Below, piece by piece: positions 8,380-18,441 of a stretch of 64,000 nucleotides of DNA (position 1 is the first letter of the stretch; each line of letters begins with the position of its first letter). The translations under genes and the position numbers were made by a program. Source of the DNA: Paenibacillus antibioticophila (GTDB taxonomy: Bacteria > Bacillota > Bacilli > Paenibacillales > Paenibacillaceae); the NCBI RefSeq assembly GCF_000455265.1, contig NZ_HG005141.1, positions 516,815 through 580,814 on the forward strand, given 5' to 3'. Below the pieces are notes generated by a model, which did not search any database, was not told the DNA's origin, and was given only the letters and a program-made list of their open reading frames with translations.

Positions 8380-9471
8380 ATGAGAACACATCGCAAAACC
8401 TCATTATTCACCCTGATCTTTGCCCTTATCCTTGTAGTGGCATTGGTCGGATGCTCTAGTCAGACCAACAATTCAACTACGCCTGCGGCGCAAAATAACG
8501 CGGAGAACACACAGACTCCAGCAACAGATGAACCTGCTGCTCAAGAATCTGACGGAGCATATCCGATTGTCATCAAGCATGCGCTTGGCGAAACTATAAT
8601 TGAAAGCAAGCCTGAACGTATTGTCACTATCCAATGGGCCAATCATGACGTCCTTCTCGCGATGGGCGTTGTGCCTGTAGGCTTCTCCGCTGCAAATTTC
8701 GGGGTACAGGATGACAGCGGACTTCTCCCTTGGACAGCTGAAAAATTGCAAGAGCTTGGCGTAACCGATCCAAACGTCTTTCAGGATACGGACGGACTTG
8801 ATTTCGAAGCGATCTCCGATGCGAATCCAGACGTGATTCTGGCTGCATACTCCGGTATCACCCAGGAAGACTATGATCTTCTGAGTGAAATCGCTCCGGT
8901 AGTTGCTTACCCGACATCTCCTTGGACGACGACCTGGCGGGAGCAAGTGCTGCTGAATGCCGAAGGTGCAGGAATGAAGGCGGAAGGCGAGCAGTTGATT
9001 AAGGATACTGAGAACCTGGTAGCTGATAAATTAAGTGCATACCCTCAAATCAGCGGTAAAAAGGTGGTATGGGTGAACTTCTCTGCCCAGGATATGTCTC
9101 AGCTACATATTTACACACCAATCGATTCCCGCGTCTCCTTCTTGTATGAGCTGGGTCTGGAATATCCGGAGAGCATCACCTCCCAAATTACCGACCCTAC
9201 AAGCTATTCCTTGAAGCTGAGTGCTGAAAATGCAGAAGCCTTGAACGATGCGGACCTGATCGTTGGCTATGGCAATGATGAACTGCTGAAGGCGCTGCAA
9301 GCAGATTCCCTGCTTGGCAAAATCCCTGCCATTCAAAGAGGCTCTGTAGCCTTTATTGACAGTGATACGCCGCTGGTTGCTGCCGGAACACCAAACCCGC
9401 TTTCGATTGCCTACACGATTGATGAATATTTGAAGCTTATTGGAGCAGCCGCTGACAAAGTAAATGAATAA
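8380..9471 (+). CDS. Ferric-siderophore ABC transporter, substrate-binding lipoprotein
   Basis: Binds an iron-siderophore complex outside the membrane and hands it to the permease encoded next. There is a lipoprotein signal with lipobox VALVGC (Cys near residue 25), then a Ser/Thr/Asn/Pro-rich linker, then a FecB/FhuD-type domain (typical opening SKPERIVTIQWANHDVLLAMGV and rigid-helix organisation). Start chosen at 8380 (MRTHRK), seven bases after AAGGA; upstream in-frame ATGs lie in the Fur box region. It is the first gene of a four-gene operon, with the next ATG overlapping its stop. The exact siderophore cannot be told from sequence. Confidence 0.92.
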   Translation: MRTHRKTSLFTLIFALILVVALVGCSSQTNNSTTPAAQNNAENTQTPATDEPAAQESDGAYPIVIKHALGETIIESKPERIVTIQWANHDVLLAMGVVPVGFSAANFGVQDDSGLLPWTAEKLQELGVTDPNVFQDTDGLDFEAISDANPDVILAAYSGITQEDYDLLSEIAPVVAYPTSPWTTTWREQVLLNAEGAGMKAEGEQLIKDTENLVADKLSAYPQISGKKVVWVNFSAQDMSQLHIYTPIDSRVSFLYELGLEYPESITSQITDPTSYSLKLSAENAEALNDADLIVGYGNDELLKALQADSLLGKIPAIQRGSVAFIDSDTPLVAAGTPNPLSIAYTIDEYLKLIGAAADKVNE

Positions 9472-10504
9472 TTTTTCAGATATTTCAGAGCAAAAATTAA
9501 TTTCATCTGTACCGAAGAACTTCAAGAGAGTGCTATTCGTCTGCCTGGCGCTGCTTGTGCTCTGCGCGATAGCCTCTCTGGTGCTAGGCTCCCGGGTGGT
9601 GAGGCTTCAAGAATTACTTGACGGCCTCTTCCACCCGGATGCCGAGTCCTACGGCGCGAATATCGTCCGTAAGCGGGTTGCCCGTACTGTATTCGCCTTA
9701 TGCTGTGGAGCGGCACTCGGGGTATCCGGCTCGTTGATGCAGTCCGTCACCCGTAACCCGATTGCGGATCCCAGTATTCTGGGCGTCAATACGGGCGCGT
9801 CGGTGTTCGTCGTCAGCGGAATTGCCTTCCTGAACATCAGTGCCGCTCACCAATATATTTGGCTGGCGCTGATCGGGGCTGCAATAACGGCTGTGTTTGT
9901 CTTCGGTATCGGCTCAATGGGACGTGGCGGCGCCACGCCCATTAAGCTTGTTTTGGCAGGTGCAGCCACTAGTGCTGCCCTGTCTTCTGTTGTCTCTGCC
10001 ATCCTGATTCCGCGCTCCTATGTCATGGATCAATTTCGCTTCTGGCAAGTGGGCAGTGTCGGCTCAGGCAGCTGGAGCGTCGTGCTGACGCTTGCTCCGT
10101 TCCTGGTCATCGGCGTGGTCACGGCGATCCTAACAGCCCCGGCGCTGAATGCGCTTGCGCTGGGGGATGATGTGGCGACAGGGATGGGCGTGCGTACGGG
10201 TGTGCTGCGGCTGATCTCGGCGCTGGCCGGCGTGATTCTATGCGGCGCTGTTACAGCCTTAGCTGGTCCGATTGGCTTTATCGGATTGCTGGCGACGCAT
10301 GTCATGCGACTGGTACTGGGACCGGATCTGCGTGTTGTCATCCCGATGTCCGCCCTTTCAGGCGCGATAATCCTTACGATATCGGACATTTTAGGCAGAC
10401 TGCTCGGCAGCCCGGGCGAGCTGGAGGTCGGTGTGGTTACAGCCTTTGTAGGAGCTCCGCTTCTAATATTCCTAGCGATTAGATCGAAAGTGCGTTCATT
10501 ATGA
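9464..10504 (+). CDS. FecCD-family siderophore ABC permease (subunit 1)
   Basis: Inner-membrane half-permease of the BtuC/FecCD type with about 9-10 hydrophobic segments. The hallmark loop RNPIADPSILGVNTGAS (after TM2-3) and the coupling region ALALGDDVATGMGV are present. Its ATG overlaps the preceding gene's stop (ATGAATAA), indicating translational coupling. It pairs with the following paralogue to form the heterodimeric channel. Confidence 0.93.
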   Translation: MNNFSDISEQKLISSVPKNFKRVLFVCLALLVLCAIASLVLGSRVVRLQELLDGLFHPDAESYGANIVRKRVARTVFALCCGAALGVSGSLMQSVTRNPIADPSILGVNTGASVFVVSGIAFLNISAAHQYIWLALIGAAITAVFVFGIGSMGRGGATPIKLVLAGAATSAALSSVVSAILIPRSYVMDQFRFWQVGSVGSGSWSVVLTLAPFLVIGVVTAILTAPALNALALGDDVATGMGVRTGVLRLISALAGVILCGAVTALAGPIGFIGLLATHVMRLVLGPDLRVVIPMSALSGAIILTISDILGRLLGSPGELEVGVVTAFVGAPLLIFLAIRSKVRSL

Positions 10505-11532
10505 GAAATGATACGATAGCATTCATTATGTCAGGCCGGCGTCAACGCCGTCGCCGCTGGGTCCTTGTCACATGCAGCCTTGCCTTGCTGGCCGTGCTGC
10601 TCTGCTGCGCCATGCTCCTCTTAGGGAATACCATCTATCCGGTCAAGGAGATTGTCCGGGCCCTGTTCGGAGAGCAGGTCAAGGGCGTGTCCTTCGCCGT
10701 CAATACGATCCGCTTGCCGAGAATGCTGGCCGGATTGTTCTCCGGCATGGCCTTCGGAATGGCCGGGATCGTCTTCCAGACCATGCTGCGCAACCCGCTT
10801 GCGAATCCGAACATTATCGGGATTACGTCCGGTTCCAGTGCGGCTGCTGTCTTTTGTATCACCATTCTGCATTCCACCAATGCCGTAGTATCGGTCGCGT
10901 CCGTGGTGGCCGGATTGATTACGGTCCTTATTATGTATTTGTTGTCCCGGGGAAGATCCTTCTCCATTGGACGGCTGATTCTGATCGGTATCGGGATGCA
11001 GGCTATGCTGGATGCCGTGGTGTCCTATCTGATCCTGATCAGTGCACAGCAAGATATCCCTACTGCTCTCAGATGGCTTACGGGCAGCCTGAACGGCTCC
11101 CAAATGAAGGAGCTGCCTCCGCTCTTGATCACGGTAATCGTGCTCGCACCGATTCTGATTGCCCTCAGCAAGCATCTGAGCTTGCTGGAGCTCGGAGAGC
11201 AATCCGCTTCATCGCTTGGCCTGAATACGGACAAGACAAGAATCGTGCTGATTGTCAGCGCTGTCGCCATGGTTGCTATCGCTACCGCAACGACCGGACC
11301 GATTGCCTTCGTCTCCTTCCTTGCAGGACCGATCGCAACCCGATTAGTCGGGGCCGGGCATTCCAATGTGGTGCCAGCCGGCCTTGTTGGCGCTAATCTG
11401 GTTCTGGGCGCGGATCTGATCGGGCAATTCCTCTTCGAGGTCAGATATCCTGTCGGGATTATTACAGGATTGCTCGGAGCGCCTTACCTGATCTTCCTGC
11501 TCATCCAAATGAATCGGAAGGGAGAGTTATGA
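10501..11532 (+). CDS. FecCD-family siderophore ABC permease (subunit 2)
   Basis: Second half-permease of the importer. It has the same family hallmarks: RNPLANPNIIGITSGSS early in the protein, the ATPase-contact region ELGEQSASSLGLN, and GPIAFVSFLAGPIA. The N-terminus has a basic patch (GRRQRRRRW) before TM1. Its start overlaps the previous stop by the ATGA arrangement, and it overlaps the following ATPase gene by 4 bases, so the four genes are tightly coupled. Confidence 0.93.
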   Translation: MRNDTIAFIMSGRRQRRRRWVLVTCSLALLAVLLCCAMLLLGNTIYPVKEIVRALFGEQVKGVSFAVNTIRLPRMLAGLFSGMAFGMAGIVFQTMLRNPLANPNIIGITSGSSAAAVFCITILHSTNAVVSVASVVAGLITVLIMYLLSRGRSFSIGRLILIGIGMQAMLDAVVSYLILISAQQDIPTALRWLTGSLNGSQMKELPPLLITVIVLAPILIALSKHLSLLELGEQSASSLGLNTDKTRIVLIVSAVAMVAIATATTGPIAFVSFLAGPIATRLVGAGHSNVVPAGLVGANLVLGADLIGQFLFEVRYPVGIITGLLGAPYLIFLLIQMNRKGEL

Positions 11533-12335
11533 TGACAGCCACACATCTGTTTCAAGCCGAGCAACTGGTTGCCGGCTATGACCATAAGACGGTCATCCAC
11601 GGGATCGATCTTGTGATCCCCAGCAACAAAATCAGTGTCATCATCGGAGCGAACGGCTGCGGCAAATCGACGCTGCTCAAGACGCTGGCAAGGCTGATCA
11701 AGCCGATCTCCGGCCAGGTTACTGTCGACGGCAAGCCAATCAGCAAGATTCCGCCGAAGAAGCTGGCTCGTATCATCGGGATGCTCCCGCAGTCTCCGAT
11801 TGTCCCAGAGGGCATCTCCGTCGCAGACCTGGTCGGACGCGGAAGATTCCCGCATCAATCCATGTTTAGCGGATGGTCCAAAAAGGATTACGAGGCCGTC
11901 GCCGAAGCGATGGAAATTATGAATATCACCGAGTTCGCCAACCATGATATCGATGAGCTGTCCGGCGGCCAGAGACAACGCGTCTGGATCGCGATGGCAC
12001 TGGCGCAACAGACAGATATCCTGTTCCTGGACGAACCGACGACCTTCTTAGATATTACCTATCAGGTCGAGATTCTTGATCTGCTCACCGATTTAAACCG
12101 CAAGCACGGCACGACGATCATGATGGTGCTTCATGATATCAATCTGTCGGCGCGGTACGCGGACCATATCTTTGCGATGCATGAAGGAAAGCTGGTCGCG
12201 GAAGGAACGCCTTCAGAGGTCATTACGAGCACAATGGTCAAAGATATCTTCGGTCTGAATTGCACTGTCATTCAAGACCCGCTGTGCGGTTCGCCTATGG
12301 TGGTTCCAAGGGGAAGGCATCACGCCATCCGGTAG
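11529..12335 (+). CDS. Siderophore ABC transporter ATP-binding protein
   Basis: Cytoplasmic ATPase (FecE/FhuC/YusV type, 268 aa) that drives the FecCD permease pair. Walker A is GANGCGKST, the Q-loop is near MLPQSP, the signature is LSGGQRQR, Walker B is DILFLDEPT and the switch His is in MVLHDINLSARY. All motifs are intact. It is the last gene before a strong bidirectional terminator. Confidence 0.94.
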   Translation: MMTATHLFQAEQLVAGYDHKTVIHGIDLVIPSNKISVIIGANGCGKSTLLKTLARLIKPISGQVTVDGKPISKIPPKKLARIIGMLPQSPIVPEGISVADLVGRGRFPHQSMFSGWSKKDYEAVAEAMEIMNITEFANHDIDELSGGQRQRVWIAMALAQQTDILFLDEPTTFLDITYQVEILDLLTDLNRKHGTTIMMVLHDINLSARYADHIFAMHEGKLVAEGTPSEVITSTMVKDIFGLNCTVIQDPLCGSPMVVPRGRHHAIR

Positions 12336-12351
12336 AGGGGCTTGAATATAG

Positions 12352-12400
12352 AAAACCCGGTGTCAGGGAGATTTTGATCTTCACTCTGATACCGGGTTTT
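12352..12400. terminator. Bidirectional terminator between convergent genes
   Basis: A 15-bp stem with one G-T pair (aaaacccggtgtcag / ctgataccgggtttt) sits between the iron ATPase gene (plus) and the permease gene (minus). A-runs and T-runs flank both sides, so it can end transcription from either direction. Confidence 0.88.
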
Positions 12401-12406
12401 CCCGTT

Positions 12407-13747
12407 TTATCGGGCTCGTTTGATATAGGAGAGCGCAAGCAGCAGCACAAACCATAACGGCGTAAGCAGCAAGGCCGGACGCGTCTCGTCAGCGATCAGC
12501 ATAATAATAAGAATCATGGCGAACAGAACGAGGACCGCATAGTTGATGAACGGTGTCCACGGCGCCTTAAATTTCGAGGCCGCATGAAGCTGAGGCTGTT
12601 TCTTTTTGTACCGGATATGGCTGATGAGCACCACACCCCACACCCAAATGAAGCAAATCGCACTGATGGTCGTCACTACGCCAAAGGCTTGCTCCGGGAT
12701 AAGCTTGCTTAAGAGCGCTCCTCCCGACAGAATGAGCGTCGAGATAAGCAGGCCGTTGCGCGGCACGTGATTCTTGTTCAGCTTGCCAAAGGACTTCGGC
12801 GCCTGATTCTTGTTCCCCAAATTGTAGAGAATCCGGCTGGTCGAGAACATCCCGCTATTGCAGGCAGAAGCCGCCGAGGTCAGCACGACGAAGTTAATGA
12901 TCCCGGCAGCAACCGGAACCCCGACCAGGGCGAAGGTGCGCACGAACGGGCTCTCCCCTGCGGTAAGCTGGGTCCAGGGATTGATGCACAGCAAGGCTAG
13001 AATCGCTCCCACATAGAAGAACAAGATCCGCATCGGAATTTTGTTGATGGCGGACGGGATATTTTTCTCCGGATTGGAGGTTTCCGCCGCAGATACCCCT
13101 ACCAGCTCCACGCCGACGAATGCAAAGACGACCATCTGGAAGGATAAGAGGAATCCGACAACCCCATTCGGGAAGATGCCTCCATGGTTCCATAGATTCG
13201 TTACAGACACGGCTCCCGCCTCGGTCTTGAACCCGATGACCAGCAGCACGATGCCCAGTCCGATCAGGGCAAGGATGGTAATGACTTTAATCAGGGCAAA
13301 CCAGAACTCCAGCTCCCCGAAATTTTTGACCGTTAACAAGTTCAGTCCGAGCAGCACGATCAGACAGATCAACTCCGGCACCCATTGCGGGATATCGAAC
13401 CAATATTTCACGTAAATGCCTACGGCAATGACGTCGGCCATCGCGGTCATGATCCAGCAGAACCAATAGGTCCAGCCGGTGATAAAGGCCACCCGTTCTC
13501 CCAGGTAGTCCTGAGCTATATCGGTAAACGACTGGTAGCCTGCCTTCGACAGCAACAGCTCTCCCAACGCTCTCATCACAAAGAATACCGCGATCCCCAC
13601 AATAAGATACGTAAGGACGATGGACGGACCGGCCTGTTGAATGGCCTTCCCGGACCCCAGGAACAATCCTGTTCCAATCGTCCCGCCAATAGCAATGAGT
13701 TGTACATGGCGGTTCTCTAACTCCCGTTTTAATTCCTGCTGTGCCAT
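12407..13747 (-). CDS. Amino-acid permease (AAT family, D-Ala/D-Ser/Gly CycA-like)
   Basis: Twelve-TM APC-superfamily proton symporter. The opening motif HVQLIAIGGTIGTGLFLGSG and the central FVGVELVGVSAAETSNPEKNIP segment are diagnostic of the AAT group that includes CycA, GabP and AnsP. It is preceded by a glycine riboswitch, so glycine (or glycine with D-Ala/D-Ser) is the most probable substrate. Start chosen at 13747 (MAQQELKR), preceded by GGGGGAG; the open frame extends further upstream into the riboswitch terminator and that part is not coding. The length (447 aa) is slightly below E. coli CycA (about 470 aa). Confidence 0.9.
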   Translation of the reverse strand: MAQQELKRELENRHVQLIAIGGTIGTGLFLGSGKAIQQAGPSIVLTYLIVGIAVFFVMRALGELLLSKAGYQSFTDIAQDYLGERVAFITGWTYWFCWIMTAMADVIAVGIYVKYWFDIPQWVPELICLIVLLGLNLLTVKNFGELEFWFALIKVITILALIGLGIVLLVIGFKTEAGAVSVTNLWNHGGIFPNGVVGFLLSFQMVVFAFVGVELVGVSAAETSNPEKNIPSAINKIPMRILFFYVGAILALLCINPWTQLTAGESPFVRTFALVGVPVAAGIINFVVLTSAASACNSGMFSTSRILYNLGNKNQAPKSFGKLNKNHVPRNGLLISTLILSGGALLSKLIPEQAFGVVTTISAICFIWVWGVVLISHIRYKKKQPQLHAASKFKAPWTPFINYAVLVLFAMILIIMLIADETRPALLLTPLWFVLLLALSYIKRAR

Positions 13748-13809
13748 AACTAAGCTCCCCCTTAAGATTGTTTCGCTCTCTGCAGTGAGGGGCGACAATG
13801 TCAACCAAC

Positions 13810-13843
13810 AAAAAAAGAGATTGGATCATTTCACTCCAATCTC
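13810..13843 (-). terminator. Riboswitch expression-platform terminator
   Basis: On the minus strand gagattgga-N9-tccaatctc is a perfect 9-bp stem followed by seven T, about 60 bases before the permease start and after the glycine aptamer. Its position fits a transcription-terminating expression platform. Confidence 0.85.
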
Positions 13844-13937
13844 CGGGCACAAAAAGTAATACGAATCCTCTCTGTCCTGCCGCATCCCCAAATAAAGAAG
13901 GTCAACTGCGGTATGGCAGATTTCATTCGTTTCTACT

Positions 13938-14016
13938 CTTCTGTCCTTTTGCCTGAGATTGTGAACCCTTCGGCGCCGCGACATTCGCGGTCTCTCCAGA
14001 AGCTGCTCCTGCTATA
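13938..14016 (-). ncRNA. Glycine riboswitch aptamer (singlet, gcvT type)
   Basis: Read on the minus strand the region contains the conserved glycine-aptamer blocks: ctggagagaccgc, then a GC hairpin and gcgccgaaggg, then ctcaggcaaaaggacaga. These match the gcvT riboswitch class. Only one full aptamer is seen. Between it and the terminator lie complementary pieces (acgaat near 13930 with attcgt near 13860; ctgcc with ggcag) that could be the reduced 'ghost' partner aptamer described for singlet glycine riboswitches. The target is the AAT permease. Whether glycine turns expression on or off is not clear from sequence alone. Confidence 0.92.
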
Positions 14017-14106
14017 GTGTGATCCATAGCAATCAAAGCACGCTGCGTATTGAATTATTGATACTATGCTAGCCGTATATGACATCGTTTGTCAATGATC
14101 TTTTTT

Positions 14107-14217
14107 TCACAAGTCTGGCTCAGGTAGAGACCGGAATTTCACACCAAAAAACACGGTCACCCATCAAAAACCAAGGAACTAAGCGAAAACAGACCACTCA
14201 ATTCCTTGGTTTCTTTC
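14107..14217. repeat. ~110-bp dispersed repeat carrying the araA terminator
   Basis: This block matches 49383-49500 along its length: a tcaggta(g/a)agaccgga start, a caccaaa middle, then caaaaaccaaggaac ... ttccttggttt. The last part forms a stem (aaccaaggaa / ttccttggtt) with T-runs, so on the minus strand it acts as the terminator after araA. The stretch 14030-14296 holds no gene. Confidence 0.8.
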
Positions 14218-14296
14218 AAATCTCATCCTATTTTATTGCTGAGGGTATTTCAAAGTTTACTTTGGAACAGCCCCGGCTTGAAGTGAAAACACCTGC

Positions 14297-15715
14297 CTAC
14301 TTGATTACCACGTATTCCAGGTTCACCAGCTTGGCGTACGTCAGAATTTGATCCGTCGTCAGGTTCAGCGATACAACCGTATGATGGCCGCCGCCGTTCT
14401 CGATCCAGGCCTTCACCCCGTCCTGGAAGTTCGGCTTCACCTTCCACAACACGCGGGCTACCGGCAGCTTCGGAGCGGGAACCGTCGGCTCGAATGCTTC
14501 TACCTCGTTGATCAGCAGCTTGTAGTGCGTGCCGAAATCCGCCATCGACACAACGACGCCTTCTCCTGCCTTGCCGTCGAACACGAGGCGGGCCGGATCT
14601 TCGCGGTCGCCGATGCCAAGCGGGGATACGACAATCTTTGGCTTGCTGCCCGCCAGGCTTGGATCGACCTCGAGCATATGGGATTGCAGGATCGCTTCCT
14701 GTCCTGCGGACAGCTCATAGGTGTAATCCTCCATGAAGCCGGTATTCTGGTTATGGCTCATCACCTTGAGCAGGCGATCCAGCGCTGCCGTCTTCCAGTC
14801 CCCTTCACCGGCGAAGCCGTAGCCTTGAGCCATCAGGCGCTGTACGGCGAGTCCGGGCAGCTGCTTCATGCCGTGCAAGTCCTCGAAGTTAGAGGTAAAG
14901 GCATTGTATCCGCCATTGTCCAAAAAGCGCTTGATGGCAATTTCATAGCCGGCCTGCACCTTCACGCTGGCTTCCCAGACTTCCTTGCTGTAATCGCCGT
15001 AATCGAAGTCGTACAGCTCGGCATATTCAGCGAACAGTGCGTTTACCTCTTGCTCGGTAACAGCCTCTACGTACTGCACAAGATCACCGATGCCATAGTA
15101 GTCTACGGTCCAGCCAAATTGAATCTGAGCCTCCACCTTGTCGCCTTCCGTCACGCCGACATTGCGCATGTTGTCTCCAAAGCGCGCTACTTTGATCTGG
15201 AAGCTCTCGTTGTAAGCGACCGCCACGTCCATCCAGTCTGCAATTTGCCGCTGAACCTCCGGACGCTCCCAATAGCCGACCACAATCTTGTTCTGCTTGT
15301 TGAGCCGGGCATTGATGAAGCCATACTCCCGGTCGCCATGGGCGGCCTGGTTCAGGTTCATAAAGTCCATGTCAATGGTGGACCAGGGAATACTCTCGTT
15401 ATACTGTGTAGCCAGATGAAGCAGCGGCTTCTGCAGAAGCTTCGTTCCGCGAATCCACATTTTTGCCGGGGAGAAGGTGTGCATCCAGGTGATCACTCCC
15501 GCCACCTCGTCCCGGTAGTTCACTTCCTTCATGATGGAGGTAATCTTATCCGCGCTTACTGCCAGGTCCTGCAGCACCAGCGGATACGGGAGCACCCCGC
15601 TTCCGTTCAAGGCATCGGTCATCTTCTGTGCGTGGGCCTTCACTTCGGCCAAGGCTTCTTCTCCGTACAAATGCTGCGATCCCACTACAAACCAAAATTG
15701 CTTCGCTGCTGTCAT
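14297..15715 (-). CDS. araA: L-arabinose isomerase
   Basis: Converts L-arabinose to L-ribulose, the first step of the pathway (Mn-dependent, cytoplasmic). The N-terminus [16 protein letters not shown] is diagnostic, and the conserved segments [27 protein letters not shown] and [20 protein letters not shown] are present. Two ATGs are possible: the one at 15724 directly touches AGAGG, while 15715 (MTAAKQ) is nine bases away, so I chose 15715. Third gene of araBDA, about 80 bases after araD, ending at a repeat-borne terminator. Confidence 0.96.
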   Translation of the reverse strand: MTAAKQFWFVVGSQHLYGEEALAEVKAHAQKMTDALNGSGVLPYPLVLQDLAVSADKITSIMKEVNYRDEVAGVITWMHTFSPAKMWIRGTKLLQKPLLHLATQYNESIPWSTIDMDFMNLNQAAHGDREYGFINARLNKQNKIVVGYWERPEVQRQIADWMDVAVAYNESFQIKVARFGDNMRNVGVTEGDKVEAQIQFGWTVDYYGIGDLVQYVEAVTEQEVNALFAEYAELYDFDYGDYSKEVWEASVKVQAGYEIAIKRFLDNGGYNAFTSNFEDLHGMKQLPGLAVQRLMAQGYGFAGEGDWKTAALDRLLKVMSHNQNTGFMEDYTYELSAGQEAILQSHMLEVDPSLAGSKPKIVVSPLGIGDREDPARLVFDGKAGEGVVVSMADFGTHYKLLINEVEAFEPTVPAPKLPVARVLWKVKPNFQDGVKAWIENGGGHHTVVSLNLTTDQILTYAKLVNLEYVVIK

Positions 15716-15795
15716 TTTACTCATCCTCTCTTTTATTGGGAGTTCAAAAGTCGGCTTTTCAGCGCCGAGAAGTCCTCTGTTTATTGTGAATCCAA

Positions 15796-16491
15796 CTATT
15801 TCTGCCCGTAATATGCATCCTTCCCGTGCTTGCGCAAATAGTGCTTATCCAGAATGCGCTGCGGCAATTCCTCGGCAAAATGGTTCAATTCGCGCGCAAA
15901 CAGGTTCATCTTCGCGACTTCCTCCAGCACCACACTGTTGACTACGGCTGAGTTGGCGTCCTTACCCCAGGTGAATGGCGCATGCCCCTTGAGCAGCACG
16001 CCGGGAATCGCCATGATATCCAGACCCCGCTGCTCGAACGTCTCGATGATCAGTCGCCCGGTCTCGATTTCATAGCCGCGGTCAACCTCCTCCTGCGTCA
16101 AAAAGCGGGTGCACGGTACCGCCCCGTAGAAGGTATCGGCATGGGTCGTGCCCATCACAGGAACGTCCAGCCCGGCCTGAGCCCAGATCGTCGCCCAGGT
16201 GGAATGGGTATGCACGATGCCGCCTATTTCCTTGTAATGCTTGTAAAGCACAGCATGGGTTGGCGTGTCAGATGAGGGTCTAAGCTCTCCCTCGACCACA
16301 TTCCCGTCCAGATCAACAACCACCATGTCGCTCGGCTTCATCTTGTCATAGCTCACCCCGCTGGGCTTGATGACGAACAAGCCGCTCTCGCGGTCCACCG
16401 CGCTTACATTGCCCCAGGTGTATTTGACCAGTCCATGTTTCGGCAGTTCCAGATTCGCCTCGTAGACCTCTTCCTTTAATCTCTCGAGCAT
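15796..16491 (-). CDS. araD: L-ribulose-5-phosphate 4-epimerase
   Basis: Zn-dependent class II aldolase-fold enzyme converting L-ribulose-5-P to D-xylulose-5-P, the last step into the pentose phosphate pathway. The zinc and catalytic region is visible: [15 protein letters not shown] with paired His, KGHAPFTWG with the third His, and the C-terminal [13 protein letters not shown]. The 231 residues are the usual length. GGGAGGG precedes its ATG, one base after the araB stop, so the two genes are co-translated. Confidence 0.95.
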   Translation of the reverse strand: MLERLKEEVYEANLELPKHGLVKYTWGNVSAVDRESGLFVIKPSGVSYDKMKPSDMVVVDLDGNVVEGELRPSSDTPTHAVLYKHYKEIGGIVHTHSTWATIWAQAGLDVPVMGTTHADTFYGAVPCTRFLTQEEVDRGYEIETGRLIIETFEQRGLDIMAIPGVLLKGHAPFTWGKDANSAVVNSVVLEEVAKMNLFARELNHFAEELPQRILDKHYLRKHGKDAYYGQK

Positions 16492-16492
16492 C

Positions 16493-18118
16493 TCAATCCC
16501 TCCCGTTCTCTACAAAGTAGTCAATGGCTGCCTGCTCGATAGGCAGTCCTTTGCTATAGCGCTCCATAAACACGTCGAAGCCATTAACGTCGGATAGATC
16601 CGGTTTGATCTCCTGCCCTTGCGCGTTCTTGAACACCTGCTCTGCAAGGAAGCGGTCCAGCGGCTCTTGTGTGTCCTTGTTCGTCATATATGAAGCCAGG
16701 ATCGCCATGCCCCAGGCACCGCCCTCGCCTGCCGTGTCCATAACGGATACCGGAACGTTCAGCGCTGCCGCTACAATCCGCTGGCCGACCACCGGGGTCT
16801 TGAACAAGCCGCCATGGGCCAGAATACTGTCGATGGCGACGTGCTCCCGCTTCGTCAGGATATCCATTCCCAGCTTCAAGGCCGCAAAGGCCGAGAACAG
16901 ATGAATCCGCATAAAATTAGCCAGATTGAACCGGCTCTCCGGCGAGCGGACGAACAGCGGACGTCCCTTCTCCATGCCGGTAATATTTTCTCCGGAAAAA
17001 TAGCCATAGCTGAGCAACCCGCCGCCGTCCGGATCCGCTGCCAGCGCTTGGTTGAACAAGACGCTGTACAATTGATTCTTATCTGCCTTCTGCCCCATGG
17101 CGGTATAGAATTCCTGAAAAAGTCCCAGCCAGGCATTAATCTCGCTGGAGCAGTTATTGGCGTGCACCATGCCGACCGGGCTGCCATCCGGGGTTGTCAC
17201 CATGTCGATTTCCGGATAGACGGCGGTCAGCTCCTTCTCCAATACGATCATGGCAAAGACAGAGGTGCCGACCGAGATATTGCCGGTACGCTTCTTCACG
17301 CTATTGGTCGCCACCATCCCGGTTCCGGCGTCGCCCTCGGGCGGGCACAGCGGAATTCCGGCCTCCAAGTTCCCGGATGGATCCAGAATTCTGGCCCCTT
17401 CAAGACTCAAGCTGCCTGCCTCAACGCCAGCAGTATATACCTTGGGAAGAATGTGCCGCAGCTTCCACGGATACCCCTTGTCTGCCACCAGCTCTTCAAA
17501 TTGCTGCACCATCTTCTCATTGTAATCTTGCGTCGTCTCATCGATCGGGAACATGCCCGAGGCATCGCCGATCCCCAAGGCTTTGGCGCCGGTCAGCAGC
17601 CAGTGAATATACCCCGCCAAAGTCGTTATATAATCAATCCTTGGCACGTGCTGCTCCCCGTTCAGAATCGCTTGATACAAATGGGCAATGCTCCAGCGCT
17701 CAGGAATGTTGAATTGGAACACAGCCGTTAATTGCCGGGCCGCCTCGCCGGTCGTCGAATTACGCCAGGTCCGGAACGGAACCAGCAATTCACCAGTGCT
17801 GTCAAAGGCCATGTATCCATGCATCATGGCCGAAAACCCGATGGAACCGATTCGGGTAAGCCTGACTCCGTATTGCTGCTCCACCTCTTGGCTTAATTCG
17901 CGATAAGCTGCTTGAAGACTCTTCGTAATGTCGGTCAGGTTGTACGTCCAGTATCCATCCACCAGCTGGTTCTCCCATTCATAGCTGCCGGAGGCAATCG
18001 TCTCGAATTGGCGGTTGATCAATACAGCCTTGATCCGGGTCGACCCCAGCTCGATACCAAGCGAGGTCTCGCCTGCCGTTATCGCCTGCTTGAGGTTAAG
18101 GTCATGGTCCATCAGCAC
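16493..18118 (-). CDS. araB: Ribulokinase (FGGY-family carbohydrate kinase)
   Basis: Phosphorylates L-ribulose in the arabinose pathway. FGGY fold: N-terminal phosphate-binding [15 protein letters not shown] and a C-terminal ATP-binding region with [19 protein letters not shown] and [13 protein letters not shown]. It is 541 aa and more xylulokinase-like than E. coli AraB, but its position between the AraR-type operator and araD makes ribulokinase the clear role. The start is GTG at 18118, four to five bases after GGAG; an ATG six bases later (18112) is equally plausible. First gene of the operon. Confidence 0.9.
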   Translation of the reverse strand: MLMDHDLNLKQAITAGETSLGIELGSTRIKAVLINRQFETIASGSYEWENQLVDGYWTYNLTDITKSLQAAYRELSQEVEQQYGVRLTRIGSIGFSAMMHGYMAFDSTGELLVPFRTWRNSTTGEAARQLTAVFQFNIPERWSIAHLYQAILNGEQHVPRIDYITTLAGYIHWLLTGAKALGIGDASGMFPIDETTQDYNEKMVQQFEELVADKGYPWKLRHILPKVYTAGVEAGSLSLEGARILDPSGNLEAGIPLCPPEGDAGTGMVATNSVKKRTGNISVGTSVFAMIVLEKELTAVYPEIDMVTTPDGSPVGMVHANNCSSEINAWLGLFQEFYTAMGQKADKNQLYSVLFNQALAADPDGGGLLSYGYFSGENITGMEKGRPLFVRSPESRFNLANFMRIHLFSAFAALKLGMDILTKREHVAIDSILAHGGLFKTPVVGQRIVAAALNVPVSVMDTAGEGGAWGMAILASYMTNKDTQEPLDRFLAEQVFKNAQGQEIKPDLSDVNGFDVFMERYSKGLPIEQAAIDYFVENGRD

Positions 18119-18186
18119 GTAACTCCTCTCTATAGATCATTATTAAGTAGTATTAAAAAGAAGGCGCTTTCCTTATTATCAGCCCT

Positions 18187-18216
18187 AGTATAGTTTTTTG
18201 TTCGTACATTTGTCAA
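18187..18216 (-). promoter_or_regulatory. araBDA promoter with AraR-type operator in the spacer
   Basis: On the minus strand TTGACA (18216-18211), an 18-nt spacer and TATACT (18192-18187) form a strong sigma-A promoter. The spacer holds aatgtacgaacaaa, which resembles the AraR operator half-site pattern (ATTTGTNCGTACAT). Repressor would sit between the -35 and -10. A cre-like site (gaaggcgctttcc, 18160-18172) lies just downstream but fits the consensus poorly. The rest of 18119-18503 has only the araR promoter. Confidence 0.85.
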
Positions 18217-18441
18217 TATGAATGAATAGATATGCTTACAAATAAACCCGGGATATTTCCATGGATAGAGTTGCGATTCTGTGATCGGGTGAAAAATAGC
18301 CCGCTTGCCGTTTGCGACATTCTCCGACTTTTCTCAGCCTTTATTTGTTGGTATGGCCTTATCCTCTCTACTTCGGTCAGCATAAGCGGTTCAACCTTCC
18401 AAGATGATGGACAATCGATTATAATAGGAGTAATGTTCGAT

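Noticed and set aside
14348..15811. 487-codon plus-strand ORF opposite araA
   Set aside because: It is the antisense frame of araA, which has clear family motifs and a ribosome binding site; the opposite frame has neither.
16814..17731. 305-codon plus-strand ORF opposite araB
   Set aside because: Antisense shadow of araB; no ribosome binding site or recognisable protein.
18160..18172. CcpA (cre) site downstream of the ara promoter
   Set aside because: gaaggcgctttcc has about three mismatches to the consensus; kept only as a weak note.
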